Shown in pieces: positions 1-8,719 of a stretch of DNA of 36,677 nt. Numbering within the stretch: the first letter of the stretch is position 1; every line of letters begins with the position of its first letter. This DNA comes from Puerhibacterium puerhi. GTDB lineage: Bacteria; Actinomycetota; Actinomycetes; Actinomycetales; Cellulomonadaceae. The stretch covers positions 1 to 36,677 of the forward strand of contig NZ_WUWN01000012.1 of the NCBI RefSeq assembly GCF_009846865.1. The letters are read 5' to 3'. The notes under the pieces are model-generated. The model was given only the letters and a program-made list of their open reading frames with translations. It searched no databases and was not told where the DNA came from. The translations under genes were made by a program, and so were the position numbers.

Positions 1-1095
1 TCAGTCGATCGCGCCGACGATGATCTCCTCGCCCTCCTGCTCGCGGTCCTCCTCGATGCCGTCGGCGCGCGCGAGGTGCTTGCGGCCGAACGTGATCACG
101 AGCGTGGAGACGACCAGCACGAGCACGGCCCCGACGGCGGTGGAGGCCACGAGGTCGGCGCCGCCGTCGTCGAGCAGGCCGCGCGCGATCGCGGGCGCGA
201 CGAGCGCCACGAAGGCGACGGGACCCGCCGCGCTCGTCGCCACGGCGACGAGCCCGACGGCGACCAGGAGCGTCGTGACGCGGGCGGCGTCGACACGCAC
301 GCCCAGGGCGCGCGCGTTGTCGTCGCCGAGCGAGAGCGCCGGCTGGGTCCGGGAGACGGCGGCGGCCGCCGCGCCGAGGACGACGACTCCGACCAGCAGC
401 ACGGTCAGGGACGGGCCCCGCACGTCGGCCACCGAGCCGATCGTCCACATCAGCGCGGTCTGGGCCTCCCGGACCTCGGCGCGGGCCATGAGCCAGGCCA
501 GCAGCGAGCCGCACACGTACGCGACACCGACGCCGACCAGCACGAACCGGATGGAGTGCAGCCCGCGGCGCCAGGCCAGCAGCCAGATGGCCAGCGCGGC
601 GACCAGCGCCCCGCCGAACGCGAAGCCGGCCACCGCCGCGCCCTGGACGCCCAGGCCGAGCAGCGCCCACACGGCGCCGAGGCTGGCACCGGTGGAGACG
701 CCCAGGATGTCGGGGCTGGCGAGCGGGTTGCGCAGCGTCGACTGGAACAGCGCCCCGGCGAGCGCGAAGGCGGCGCCGGCGAACAGGGCGGCGAGCACGC
801 GCGGCAGGCGCAGCCGCTGCACGACGAACACGTCGCCGGGGTCGCCGAGGCCCACGGCGCCGGCCAGCGCGCGGCCCGGCGTCAGCCCGGCGGCGCCGAG
901 GCAGAGCGCCACGACAGCCACGACGACGCCGACGGCGACGGTCACGGTGAGCACGAGCGCGGACCGGCGCCGCCGCGCCGCGCGGAGCGCGGCGACCCGG
1001 GCGGCCGCGGCGTCCACGGTGGCGGAGCCGGAGCCGGAGCCGGAGCCGGGGCCAGGCACCGGGGCGGGCACGGGGGCGGGGGAGAGGGCGGTCAT
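1..1095 (-). CDS. FecCD-family ferric-siderophore ABC permease (second subunit)
   Basis: 364 aa inner-membrane permease of a ferric-siderophore importer. A Pro/Gly/Ser-rich N-terminus (about residues 1-25, partly coded by a short hexamer repeat near 1024-1050) and a basic stretch precede the first membrane helix at about 45-68. The family core LRLPRVLAALFAGAAFALAG and the following QSTLRNPLASPDILG segment are the FecCD/BtuC signature; the rest is alternating hydrophobic helices. Length is normal (330-365 aa). It lies 4 bp downstream of a second FecCD gene, so the two probably form the FepD/FepG-like heterodimer. The stop codon is the first codon of the window, so the expected ATPase or binding-protein genes would be outside. 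Family is clear; the siderophore transported cannot be read from sequence. ATG 1095 is assumed. Confidence 0.9.
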   Translation of the reverse strand: MTALSPAPVPAPVPGPGSGSGSGSATVDAAAARVAALRAARRRRSALVLTVTVAVGVVVAVVALCLGAAGLTPGRALAGAVGLGDPGDVFVVQRLRLPRVLAALFAGAAFALAGALFQSTLRNPLASPDILGVSTGASLGAVWALLGLGVQGAAVAGFAFGGALVAALAIWLLAWRRGLHSIRFVLVGVGVAYVCGSLLAWLMARAEVREAQTALMWTIGSVADVRGPSLTVLLVGVVVLGAAAAAVSRTQPALSLGDDNARALGVRVDAARVTTLLVAVGLVAVATSAAGPVAFVALVAPAIARGLLDDGGADLVASTAVGAVLVLVVSTLVITFGRKHLARADGIEEDREQEGEEIIVGAID

Positions 1096-1099
1096 CGCG

Positions 1100-2158
1100 T
1101 CACACCCCCGCCACGGAGCGGCCGCGGGCGACGGCGACGAGCACGGGCGCGCCGAGCAGGGCGGCGACCACGCCGGCCTCCAGCTCGGAGTGCGGCACCA
1201 CCAGGCGCCCGACGACGTCGGCGCCCAGCAGCATGATGGGCCCCAGCACCGCGGCCAGCGGCATGACCCAGCGGTAGTCGGTGCCGACGAGGCGGCGCGC
1301 GGCGTGCGGCACGGTGAGCCCCACCAGCGCGATCGGGCCGGCGAAGGCCGTGGCCGTGCCGGCCAGCAGCACGATCGCCACCGCGGCGAGGGCGCGGGTC
1401 ACCCGCACGTCCTGCCCGAGCGCGGCGGCGACGTCGTCGCCCATCGCCAGCAGCGTGAGCCGGTGGGCGAGCAGCGCGGCGAGCACCACGCCGACCAGCA
1501 GGAACGGCCACAGCGCGGTGACCGCGTCCATGCCGCGCCCGGTGAGCGAGCCGACCGCCCAGAACCGGTAGGAGTCGAACGCGTTGACGTCGCGCAGCAT
1601 GACCAGGGCGATGACGGGCGTGACGAACGCGGTCAGCGCCGCACCCACCAGCGCCAGGCGGGCGGGGTGGGCGCCACCGACGGCGAAGACGACGACGGCG
1701 GCCAGCGCCGCGCCCGCGAACGCGAACCACACGAAGCCCAGCGGCGTGGTGACCCCGAGGAAGGACACCGACAGCACCACGGCGAGCGAGGCGCCGGGGG
1801 TGATCCCGAGCAGGCCGGGGTCGGCGATGGGGTTGCGGGTCACGCCCTGGATCACGGTGCCGACGCAGCCGAGCGCCACCCCCGCGAGCAGGCCCAGGAC
1901 CGTGCGGGGCAGGCGCTGGCCGAGCACCACCGCCTGGTCGACGTCGTCGGCGTCGGGCGCGGCGAACGCCGCCCAGACGTGGGCGGGCGCGATCGACCGG
2001 ACGCCGAGCAGCAGGCTGGCGACGACGACGAGCGCGAGCACGACGACGGCGCCGGCGATCACGAGCGCGTGGCGCCGCGCGCGTCGCCCCAGGTCCGGCG
2101 GGGGCGCCGGGACACGCGCGACCGGCGCCGACGCCCCGGTCGCAGGCGAGGTAAGCAT
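1100..2158 (-). CDS. FecCD-family ferric-siderophore ABC permease (first subunit)
   Basis: 352 aa FecCD permease, partner of the gene just downstream. After a cytoplasmic leader with Arg-rich residues about 24-30, the first helix starts near residue 31. The segment QRLPRTVLGLLAGVALGCVG followed by a TRNPIADPGLLGITPGAS stretch is the family signature. Iron-responsive control is visible: the chosen ATG lies inside a DtxR/IdeR-like palindrome, and a -10-like GATTCT (2165-2170) ends 6 nt before it, so the mRNA may be leaderless. No Shine-Dalgarno precedes the ATG. The gene follows zur on the same strand with an 82 bp gap. No siderophore-binding lipoprotein or ATPase is present in the window. Cobalamin or heme permeases share the fold, but the iron box favours iron. 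Confidence 0.9.
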   Translation of the reverse strand: MLTSPATGASAPVARVPAPPPDLGRRARRHALVIAGAVVVLALVVVASLLLGVRSIAPAHVWAAFAAPDADDVDQAVVLGQRLPRTVLGLLAGVALGCVGTVIQGVTRNPIADPGLLGITPGASLAVVLSVSFLGVTTPLGFVWFAFAGAALAAVVVFAVGGAHPARLALVGAALTAFVTPVIALVMLRDVNAFDSYRFWAVGSLTGRGMDAVTALWPFLLVGVVLAALLAHRLTLLAMGDDVAAALGQDVRVTRALAAVAIVLLAGTATAFAGPIALVGLTVPHAARRLVGTDYRWVMPLAAVLGPIMLLGADVVGRLVVPHSELEAGVVAALLGAPVLVAVARGRSVAGV

Positions 2159-2165
2159 TACCTAA
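2147..2165 (-). promoter_or_regulatory. DtxR/IdeR-type iron box over the start codon
   Basis: Minus strand reads TTAGGTAATGCTTACCTCG. It matches the known DtxR/IdeR 19-mer consensus (TTAGGTTAGGCTAACCTAA) at 14 of 19 positions, with both AGGT/ACCT half-sites intact. The ATG of the FecCD gene is bases 8-10 of the box. With a -10-like GATTCT at 2165-2170, an iron-loaded repressor here would cover the inferred transcription start. Confidence 0.75.
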
Positions 2166-2195
2166 GAATCGCACAGCCGGGGCGCCGAGCGGAAC

Positions 2196-2217
2196 GGGTG
2201 TGTCCCGGGTCACGCCC
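2196..2217 (-). terminator. weak hairpin after zur
   Basis: Arms GGGTGTG (2196-2202) and CACGCCC (2211-2217) form a 7-bp stem with one G-T pair and an 8-nt loop, just past the zur stop. There is no T-run, so it may be only a partial terminator, allowing some read-through from the zinc operon into the iron permeases. Confidence 0.25.
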
Positions 2218-2240
2218 GGCCGGTGCGGTGCCGCCGGAGG

Positions 2241-2639
2241 TCAGGCGCCGTGGGCCGCGCGGCAGTCCGCGCACGTGCCCCACAGCTCGACGGTGTGCTC
2301 GATGTCGGCGAAGCCGTGCGCCGCGCCCATCGCCGAGGCCCACGCCTCGACGCTGGGCCCGTCGATCTCGACGGTGCGGCCGCACGAGCGGCACACCAGG
2401 TGGTGGTGGTGGGCCCGGGTCACGCACCGGCGGTACAGGCTCTCGCCCTCGCCGGTGCGCAGCACGTCGACCTCGCCGCCGTCGACCAGGGCCTGCAGCG
2501 TGCGGTACACGGTCGCCAGCCCGACGGCGTCGCCGCGGGCGCGCAGCGTCTCGTGCAGCTGCTGGGCGCTGCGGAACTCGGGGGACTCGTCGAGCGCCTC
2601 CGCCACGGCGGCGCGCTGCCGGGTCATGCGGACGGTCAC
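2241..2639 (-). CDS. zur: Fur-family zinc uptake regulator
   Basis: 132 aa Fur-superfamily repressor, assigned to zinc from its operon. N-terminal winged helix (about 5-75) with the recognition segment GLATVYRTLQALVDGGEV; C-terminal dimer/metal domain with the HHHH run at 77-80 and two CxxC pairs (C83/C86 and C123/C126) for structural zinc. Start is GTG 2639, which overlaps the znuB stop by 4 bases (GTGA), the junction style of this operon; ATG 2627 four codons later is the alternative and would give the common start MTRQR. As last gene of znuA-znuC-znuB-zur it is probably autoregulated through the Zur box before znuA. A ferric (Fur) role is less likely because the nearby iron genes carry a DtxR-type box. 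Confidence 0.9.
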   Translation of the reverse strand: MTVRMTRQRAAVAEALDESPEFRSAQQLHETLRARGDAVGLATVYRTLQALVDGGEVDVLRTGEGESLYRRCVTRAHHHHLVCRSCGRTVEIDGPSVEAWASAMGAAHGFADIEHTVELWGTCADCRAAHGA

Positions 2640-3583
2640 GGCGCGCACTCCTTCCCCCCGCCGGCCGCGGCGGGCGCGGTCGTCAGGACGACGTCGTCCG
2701 GGATGTCGGGGTGCGGGTCCCGGGCCGGCGCGCGGCGCGCCAGCAGCGGCCGTGCGGCGACCGCGAGCACGTACACCGCGATGGCCAGGACGACGATCGT
2801 CGCACCGGGGGAGACGTTGTTCCAGTAGGTGATGGTCAGGCCGGCCACGCAGACGACGACGCCCACGACCGCCGCGACGGCCATCGTGCGCCGGAAGGCG
2901 TGCGTGAGCTGCTGGGCGACCGCGACCGGCACGATCATCAGCGCCGAGACCAGCAGCAGTCCCACGACCCGCATCGACACCGTGACCGTGAGGGCGGCGA
3001 GCACCGCGACCGCCATGTTCAGCAGCCACACCGGCAGCCCCGCCGCCACGGCGAACTCCTCGTCGTGGCTCACGGCGAACAGCGCGGAGCGCAGGCCGAC
3101 GCCGACGGCCAGGATGACCGCGCACAGCACCACCGTGATGACCAGGTCGCTCGTGGTCACGGTGGAGATGGAGCCGAACAGGTAGGACATCAGGCTGCCC
3201 GAGGAGCCGCCGGCGATGCCGATGAGCAGCACGCCGCCCGCGATGCCGCCGTAGAACATCAGGGCCAGCGCGAGGTCGCCGGAGGTGCGGCCGCGGCGGC
3301 GGACCACCTCGATGAGCACCGAGCCGACGACGGCGGCCACGACCGCCCCGGGGATCGCCAGCGCCTCGTTGGGCGCCAGCCCCATGGCGGCGCCGACGAG
3401 CCAGCCCAGGGCCACGCCGGTGAGCGCCACGTGCCCGATGCCGTCGCCGAGCAGCGAGAGCCGGCGCTGCACCAGGTAGGTGCCCACCACCGGCGCGGCG
3501 GCGCCGACGAGGAGCGCCGCGAGCAGCGCGCGCTGCATGAAGGGGTCGGTCAGCAGGGCCACGACCTCGTCCGCGAGGTTCAC
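2636..3583 (-). CDS. znuB: zinc ABC transporter permease
   Basis: 315 aa membrane permease of the ABC-3 (ZnuB/MntB/TroC) family, forming the channel for zinc delivered by ZnuA and powered by ZnuC. The sequence begins LADEVVALLTDPFMQRALLA, followed by QRRLSLLGDGIGHVALTGVA, a family hallmark, and ends in a Pro/Ala-rich cytoplasmic tail of about 40 residues. About eight hydrophobic helices are visible. GTG 3583 overlaps the znuC stop by 4 bases (GTGA) and its own stop overlaps the zur start in the same way, so translation is likely coupled. Manganese is the alternative substrate for the family, but the zur gene, Zur box and His-rich ZnuA make zinc most likely. Confidence 0.92.
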   Translation of the reverse strand: MNLADEVVALLTDPFMQRALLAALLVGAAAPVVGTYLVQRRLSLLGDGIGHVALTGVALGWLVGAAMGLAPNEALAIPGAVVAAVVGSVLIEVVRRRGRTSGDLALALMFYGGIAGGVLLIGIAGGSSGSLMSYLFGSISTVTTSDLVITVVLCAVILAVGVGLRSALFAVSHDEEFAVAAGLPVWLLNMAVAVLAALTVTVSMRVVGLLLVSALMIVPVAVAQQLTHAFRRTMAVAAVVGVVVCVAGLTITYWNNVSPGATIVVLAIAVYVLAVAARPLLARRAPARDPHPDIPDDVVLTTAPAAAGGGKECAP

Positions 3584-4413
3584 GGGCGCACCTCCGTCTC
3601 GATGCCGAGCGTCGGGTCGAGCAGCGTGCCGCCCGGCTCGCCCCGTCGCGGGGCCATGTCGTCGGCGGCGTGCGGGTGCACGTGGTCGTGCCCGAGGGCC
3701 GAGTGGTCGCCGAGCGCGGCGGGCGGCGGGCCGTCGTGCACCACGCGGCCGTGGCGCAGCACGACGGCGCGGGTCACGAGCTGGGCGAGCTCGCCCAGCT
3801 CGTGCAGCACCACCAGCACCGTGAGGCCGCCGTCGACCAGCGCGGTCATGGTGCGGGCGAACTGCTCCTGGGAGGGGCGGTCGACGCCGGCGACCGGCTC
3901 GTCGAGCACCAGCACCTCCGGGCGGCGCACCAGGGCGCGGGCGATGAGCACGCGCTGCTGCTGGCCGCCGGAGAGCTGGCCGATGGCGTCGTGGGCACGG
4001 TCGGCGAGGCCGACCTGGTCGAGCGCCTCGCGGACGCGGGCGCGCCAGCCGCGCGGCGGGCGCAGGCGGCGGGGGTGCAGCAGCCCGGAGGCGACGACCT
4101 CCTCCGCGGTCGAGGGCACGCCGCCGCCGGCGCTGACGCGCTGGGGGACGTACCCGACGCGCTCCAGCGGCGGGAGCGAGACGGTGCCCGACTCGGCCGG
4201 GAGCACGCCCACGAGGGTGCGCACGAGGGTGGACTTGCCCGAGCCGTTGGCGCCGAGCAGCGCGACGACCTCGCCGCGGCGCACCGCGAGGTCGACGCCG
4301 CGCAGCACGTGGCTGGCGCCGAGGCGCACGTGCACCCCGCGCGCCTCGATCACCGGGGCGTCGGGGTCCGTGGGCTCGGCCACGGTGCGGCGTCCCGCGG
4401 TCAGCGCGCTCAT
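3580..4413 (-). CDS. znuC: zinc ABC transporter ATP-binding protein
   Basis: 277 aa cytoplasmic ATPase that drives the ZnuB channel. Walker A GANGSGKST (about residues 46-54), a Q-loop at YVPQR, the ABC signature LSGGQQQR, Walker B VLVLDEP and the switch His in VLHE are all intact. A C-terminal His-containing stretch (HSALGHDHVHPHAADD) resembles the His-rich tails of ZnuC proteins and could bind zinc. ATG 4413 overlaps the znuA stop by 4 bases (ATGA); this start leaves a short leader before the ABC core, and a much longer upstream reading in this frame overlaps znuA and is not real. Second gene of the zinc operon. Confidence 0.93.
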   Translation of the reverse strand: MSALTAGRRTVAEPTDPDAPVIEARGVHVRLGASHVLRGVDLAVRRGEVVALLGANGSGKSTLVRTLVGVLPAESGTVSLPPLERVGYVPQRVSAGGGVPSTAEEVVASGLLHPRRLRPPRGWRARVREALDQVGLADRAHDAIGQLSGGQQQRVLIARALVRRPEVLVLDEPVAGVDRPSQEQFARTMTALVDGGLTVLVVLHELGELAQLVTRAVVLRHGRVVHDGPPPAALGDHSALGHDHVHPHAADDMAPRRGEPGGTLLDPTLGIETEVRP

Positions 4414-5375
4414 CCGCACACCAGCCCCTGCTCGAGGGCCTCGAGGTTGCTCTGCATGACGCTCACGTAGTCCTCCCCGGACGCCAGGGCGTCCTGCGAC
4501 AGTCCCTCCAGCGGGTCGAGCACCGCGGTGTCGACGCCCAGGTCCGCGGCGAGGGTCTCGGTGACCTTCGGGCCGACCAGGGTCTCGCTGAAGAGCGTGG
4601 ACACGCCGCGCTCGGCCACGACGGCGCCGATCTCGCGCAGCCGGGCCGGCGAGGGCTCGGCCTCGGGGTCCAGGGCGCTGATGCCCACCTGCTCCAGACC
4701 GTACCGCTCGGCGAGGTAGCCGAAGGCGGTGTGCGACGTCACGAGGGTGGCCCCGGAGCAGGCGGCGAGCCCCTCGGCGTACTCGGCGTCCAGCTCGGCG
4801 AGCTTCTCCTGCAGCGCGGTGGCGCCGGCCTCGTAGTCCGCGGCGTGGTCGGGGTCGGCGGCGGCCAGCTGCTCGGCCACGGGGGCGGCGAGCTGCGCCA
4901 GCAGGGTCGGGTCGGTCCAGAAGTGCGGGTCGAGGTCGCCGAGCGCCTCGTGGTCGTGGCCGTCGCCGGACTCGTGCTCCGCGTCCTCGGGGGACGCCTC
5001 CTCGCTCGAGGCGTGCGCCTCGAGCGTGACGACGTCGGCGGCGTCGACCACGTGCTGCGGCTGACGGGCCTCGACGCCCTCGTCGACGGCGCTCTGGAAG
5101 CCGGACAGGTACAGCACGACGTCGGCGGTGCCGATCTCGCGCACCTGGGCGGGGGAGAGCTCGAGGTCGTGCGGCTCGGCGGCGGGCGGCGTGAGGTTGT
5201 CGACCTGCACGTGCGCGCCGCCGACCTGCTGGGCGACGTACTGCAAGGGGTAGAAGGAGGCGAGCACCCGGACCGTGCCGTCGTCGCTGCCGCCGCTCCC
5301 GCTCGAGCAGGCCGCCAGAGCCAGGGGCAGGGCGAGCGCGGGCACGGCGAGGAGGGCCGGGGGTCGACGGTGCAT
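4410..5375 (-). CDS. znuA: zinc ABC transporter substrate-binding lipoprotein
   Basis: 321 aa cluster A-I metal-binding lipoprotein that captures zinc outside the membrane. Signal peptide with lipobox LAAC, lipidated Cys23. Expected metal ligands are visible as EPHDLE, DPHFWTDP, TSHTAF and FSETL. An acidic/His loop (EHESGDGHDHEALGD) just before DPHFW is the typical ZnuA zinc loop and argues against manganese. ATG 5375 is chosen because a -10-like GAGAAT (5383-5388) ends 7 nt upstream, consistent with a leaderless mRNA; ATG 5384 would add three residues (MIL) but lies inside the Zur palindrome. First gene of the operon, divergent from glyS. Confidence 0.93.
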   Translation of the reverse strand: MHRRPPALLAVPALALPLALAACSSGSGGSDDGTVRVLASFYPLQYVAQQVGGAHVQVDNLTPPAAEPHDLELSPAQVREIGTADVVLYLSGFQSAVDEGVEARQPQHVVDAADVVTLEAHASSEEASPEDAEHESGDGHDHEALGDLDPHFWTDPTLLAQLAAPVAEQLAAADPDHAADYEAGATALQEKLAELDAEYAEGLAACSGATLVTSHTAFGYLAERYGLEQVGISALDPEAEPSPARLREIGAVVAERGVSTLFSETLVGPKVTETLAADLGVDTAVLDPLEGLSQDALASGEDYVSVMQSNLEALEQGLVCG

Positions 5376-5389
5376 GAGAATCATTCTCA
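5375..5389 (-). promoter_or_regulatory. Zur box, perfect palindrome, before znuA
   Basis: TGAGAATCATTCTCA is a perfect 7-1-7 palindrome close to the TGAAAATGATTTTCA-type Zur consensus of Actinobacteria. It overlaps the znuA start by one base and contains the -10-like GAGAAT on the minus strand, so bound Zur would block the promoter directly. Confidence 0.85.
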
Positions 5390-5396
5390 GGACTGG

Positions 5397-5411
5397 TGAG
5401 AACGGTTGTCA
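5397..5411 (-). promoter_or_regulatory. second, degenerate Zur-like box
   Basis: TGAGAACGGTTGTCA is palindromic except for one pair (position 4 against 12). Its centre is 22 bp, about two helical turns, from the centre of the perfect box, so two Zur dimers could bind on the same DNA face. Confidence 0.5.
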
Positions 5412-5465
5412 AGTCGCCGCGCGGCGCGGGCCGTCCGGCACGCGCCGCGGCGGTGTCCCGGCCGG

Positions 5466-5471
5466 TAGGCT
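5466..5471 (+). promoter_or_regulatory. candidate -10 for glyS
   Basis: TAGGCT fits the actinobacterial TANNNT -10 and would give a leader of about 98 nt before glyS. No convincing -35 is seen. I recognise no T-box or glycine riboswitch in the leader. Confidence 0.4.
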
Positions 5472-5575
5472 GGTCGGGCTGTCCATCCGACCCGGCCGAC
5501 CTCGGCCGGCGCCGTCAGCTCTCCGCCGTTCCGCAGGAGCCACCTGCGGGCCCGTCCCCTCCAGGAGTGATCCCC

Positions 5576-6976
<1,401 letters not shown>

Positions 6977-6990
6977 CCTCGTTCGCCGGG

Positions 6991-7036
6991 GGCCCGGACG
7001 GCCGCCGCCCCGCTGCGGGCGGCGACCGTCCGGGCC
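6991..7036 (+). terminator. glyS terminator hairpin
   Basis: 20-nt arms (6991-7010 and 7017-7036) pair with one mismatch around a 6-nt loop, 14 bp after the glyS stop, followed by TTCGT. Strong GC-rich hairpin without a long T-run, as usual in this genome type. Confidence 0.8.
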
Positions 7037-7098
7037 TTCGTGCATCCCGCCGGAGGATCTCCGGCCACGAGGCATACCCGCGCGACATTCGTCGGTGC

Positions 7099-7104
7099 TA
7101 CGTT
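7099..7104 (+). promoter_or_regulatory. candidate -10 for the lysine-catabolic pair
   Basis: TACGTT (TANNNT type) lies 34 bp before the ATG, in the only less GC-rich patch between the glyS terminator and the next gene. A GGAGGG Shine-Dalgarno precedes ATG 7139. Confidence 0.4.
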
Positions 7105-7138
7105 CCCGTGAGGGGACACGACGACGTGGAGGGATGCC

Positions 7139-8719
7139 ATGCCCGCACCGACCCCGGACCTGCGCGAGCCCGACGGGCGCGGGTTCCTCGAGCCCTGGCG
7201 GCTGCGGGCGGCGTTCGCCCGCTCGCTGTCCGACATGTACGGCCACGAGGTGCCCGCCTACACGACGCTGCTGGAGGTGGCGCACGAGGTCAACGCCGAC
7301 GTCGTGGCCGCCCGCGGCGCCGACGCCGAGCGCCTCGGGTCCGTCGCGCGCGTCACCGCCGAGCGCCACGGCGCCATCCGCGTCGGGACTCCGCGCGAGC
7401 TGTCCCAGGTGGCGCGCGTCTTCGGCGCGATGGGCATGCACCCGGTCGGCTTCTACGACCTGCGCGACGCCTCGTCGTCGTCGGTGCCGGTGATCTCGAC
7501 GGCGTTCCGGCCCGTCGAGCGGGCCGAGCTGGCGCGCAACCCGTTCCGGGTCTTCACCTCGATGCTGGTGCCGTCCGACCGCCGGTTCTTCAGCCCCGAC
7601 CTCCAGGAGCGCCTCGAGCGCTTCCTGGACGCGCGCACGCTGTTCGCGCCCGAGCTGCTGGCGCTCGCCGACCGCGCGGAGGCCGACGGCGGCCTGCCCG
7701 CCGCGGAGGCCGCGACGTTCCTGCGCCTGGCGACCCAGGCGTTCGAGCTGTCCCGCGAGCCGGTCGACCAGGCCTGGTACCGCGAGCTCGAGGCGGTCTC
7801 GGCCGTCGCCGCGGACATCGGCGGCGTGGCCAGCACGCACATCAACCACCTGACGCCGCGCGTGCTGGACATCGACGAGCTGTACGCCCGCATGCAGGCC
7901 CGCGGGATCACCATGATCCCGGCGATCCAGGGGCCGCCGCGGTGGGAGGGCCCGGACGTGCTGCTGCGCCAGACGTCGTTCCGGGCGCTCGCCGAGCCGC
8001 GGCTGTTCCGCACGCCGGACGGCGCCGTCGTCGAGGACTCCCTGCGGGTCCGCTTCGGCGAGGTCGAGGCGCGCGGCATCGCGCTCACCCCGGCGGGCCG
8101 CGCGGTGTACGACGCCGCCGTGGTCGAGGTCGACGAGCGGGCGGCCGGGCTCGGCGAGGCCGCTCGCCAGGACCTCGCCCGCATGGTGTGGCAGGCCCGC
8201 TTCCCCGCGTCGGAGGCGGGGCTGGCCGCCCGCGGGCTGGGCTACTTCACCTACGCCGTGGACGACGACGCGGTCGAGGACGACGCGGGCGCTGAGCTCG
8301 ACGGCGCGGCGCGGCTGGCGGCGCGGGTGCGCCGCGACCCCGTGGTCTACGAGGACTTCCTGCCGCGCTCGGCCGCCGGCATCTTCCAGTCCAACCTCAC
8401 CGACGAGGGCGCCAAGGACGCCTCGCAGGAGGGCGCGGAGCGCGACGCCGACTGGATGTCCGGCGCCGTCGGCCGGGACCTGCACGACCCGTTCGCGCTC
8501 TACGCCGCCCAGGTGGCCGAGTCGCTCGTGGCCGCCGCGGTACGCCTGGGCGTGCCCGCGGAGGTCCTCGAGCGCGCGGCCGCCCCCGTCCCCGACCCAC
8601 CCACCCGACCCGTCCCCGACCCGCCCACCCGACCCGTCCCCGACCCGCCCACCCGACCCGTCCCCGACCCGCCCACCCGACCCGTCCCCGACCCGCCCAC
8701 CCAGGGAGCCCCGGCATGA
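7139..8719 (+). CDS. hglS: 2-oxoadipate dioxygenase/decarboxylase (HglS, DUF1338 family)
   Basis: 526 aa protein of the DUF1338/YdcJ family, whose Pseudomonas member HglS converts 2-oxoadipate to D-2-hydroxyglutarate with an iron centre (VOC-like fold). Seen here: HEVNADV near the N-terminus (H49), the family motif THINHLTPR (H234, H237), VRFGEVEARG (E308) and the DFLPRSAAGIFQSNL segment near 408-422; the first two His and the Glu are the likely metal ligands by analogy. The C-terminus ends in five PVPDPPTR units absent from the catalytic family core. ATG 7139 has GGAGGG just upstream. Its stop overlaps the ALDH start (ATGA). Context supports lysine/2-aminoadipate breakdown; a lysine aminotransferase was not found in the window. 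Confidence 0.85.
   Translation: MPAPTPDLREPDGRGFLEPWRLRAAFARSLSDMYGHEVPAYTTLLEVAHEVNADVVAARGADAERLGSVARVTAERHGAIRVGTPRELSQVARVFGAMGMHPVGFYDLRDASSSSVPVISTAFRPVERAELARNPFRVFTSMLVPSDRRFFSPDLQERLERFLDARTLFAPELLALADRAEADGGLPAAEAATFLRLATQAFELSREPVDQAWYRELEAVSAVAADIGGVASTHINHLTPRVLDIDELYARMQARGITMIPAIQGPPRWEGPDVLLRQTSFRALAEPRLFRTPDGAVVEDSLRVRFGEVEARGIALTPAGRAVYDAAVVEVDERAAGLGEAARQDLARMVWQARFPASEAGLAARGLGYFTYAVDDDAVEDDAGAELDGAARLAARVRRDPVVYEDFLPRSAAGIFQSNLTDEGAKDASQEGAERDADWMSGAVGRDLHDPFALYAAQVAESLVAAAVRLGVPAEVLERAAAPVPDPPTRPVPDPPTRPVPDPPTRPVPDPPTRPVPDPPTQGAPA
8585..8704 (+). repeat. 24-bp tandem repeat, 5 copies, at the 3' end of hglS
   Basis: Five consecutive 24-bp units (starts 8585, 8609, 8633, 8657, 8681; the last diverges at its final bases) encode PVPDPPTR in frame. 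Copies differ by single bases only. The minus strand is a series of GGG/GGGG runs with 1-2 nt spacers, a good G-quadruplex candidate. The array ends 12 bp before the ALDH start codon. Confidence 0.95.

Noticed and set aside
20-4459. 1479-aa plus-strand open frame over the FecCD and zinc genes
   Set aside because: Antisense shadow of high-GC genes; Arg/Ser/Pro/Gly-rich, no domain, and overlaps clearly recognised genes.
5412-5575. T-box or riboswitch before glyS
   Set aside because: The leader has only short GC hairpins; no T-box core or glycine aptamer features were recognised.
8585-8704. Possible CRISPR array
   Set aside because: Units are contiguous with no spacers and encode an in-frame peptide repeat; no cas genes in the window.
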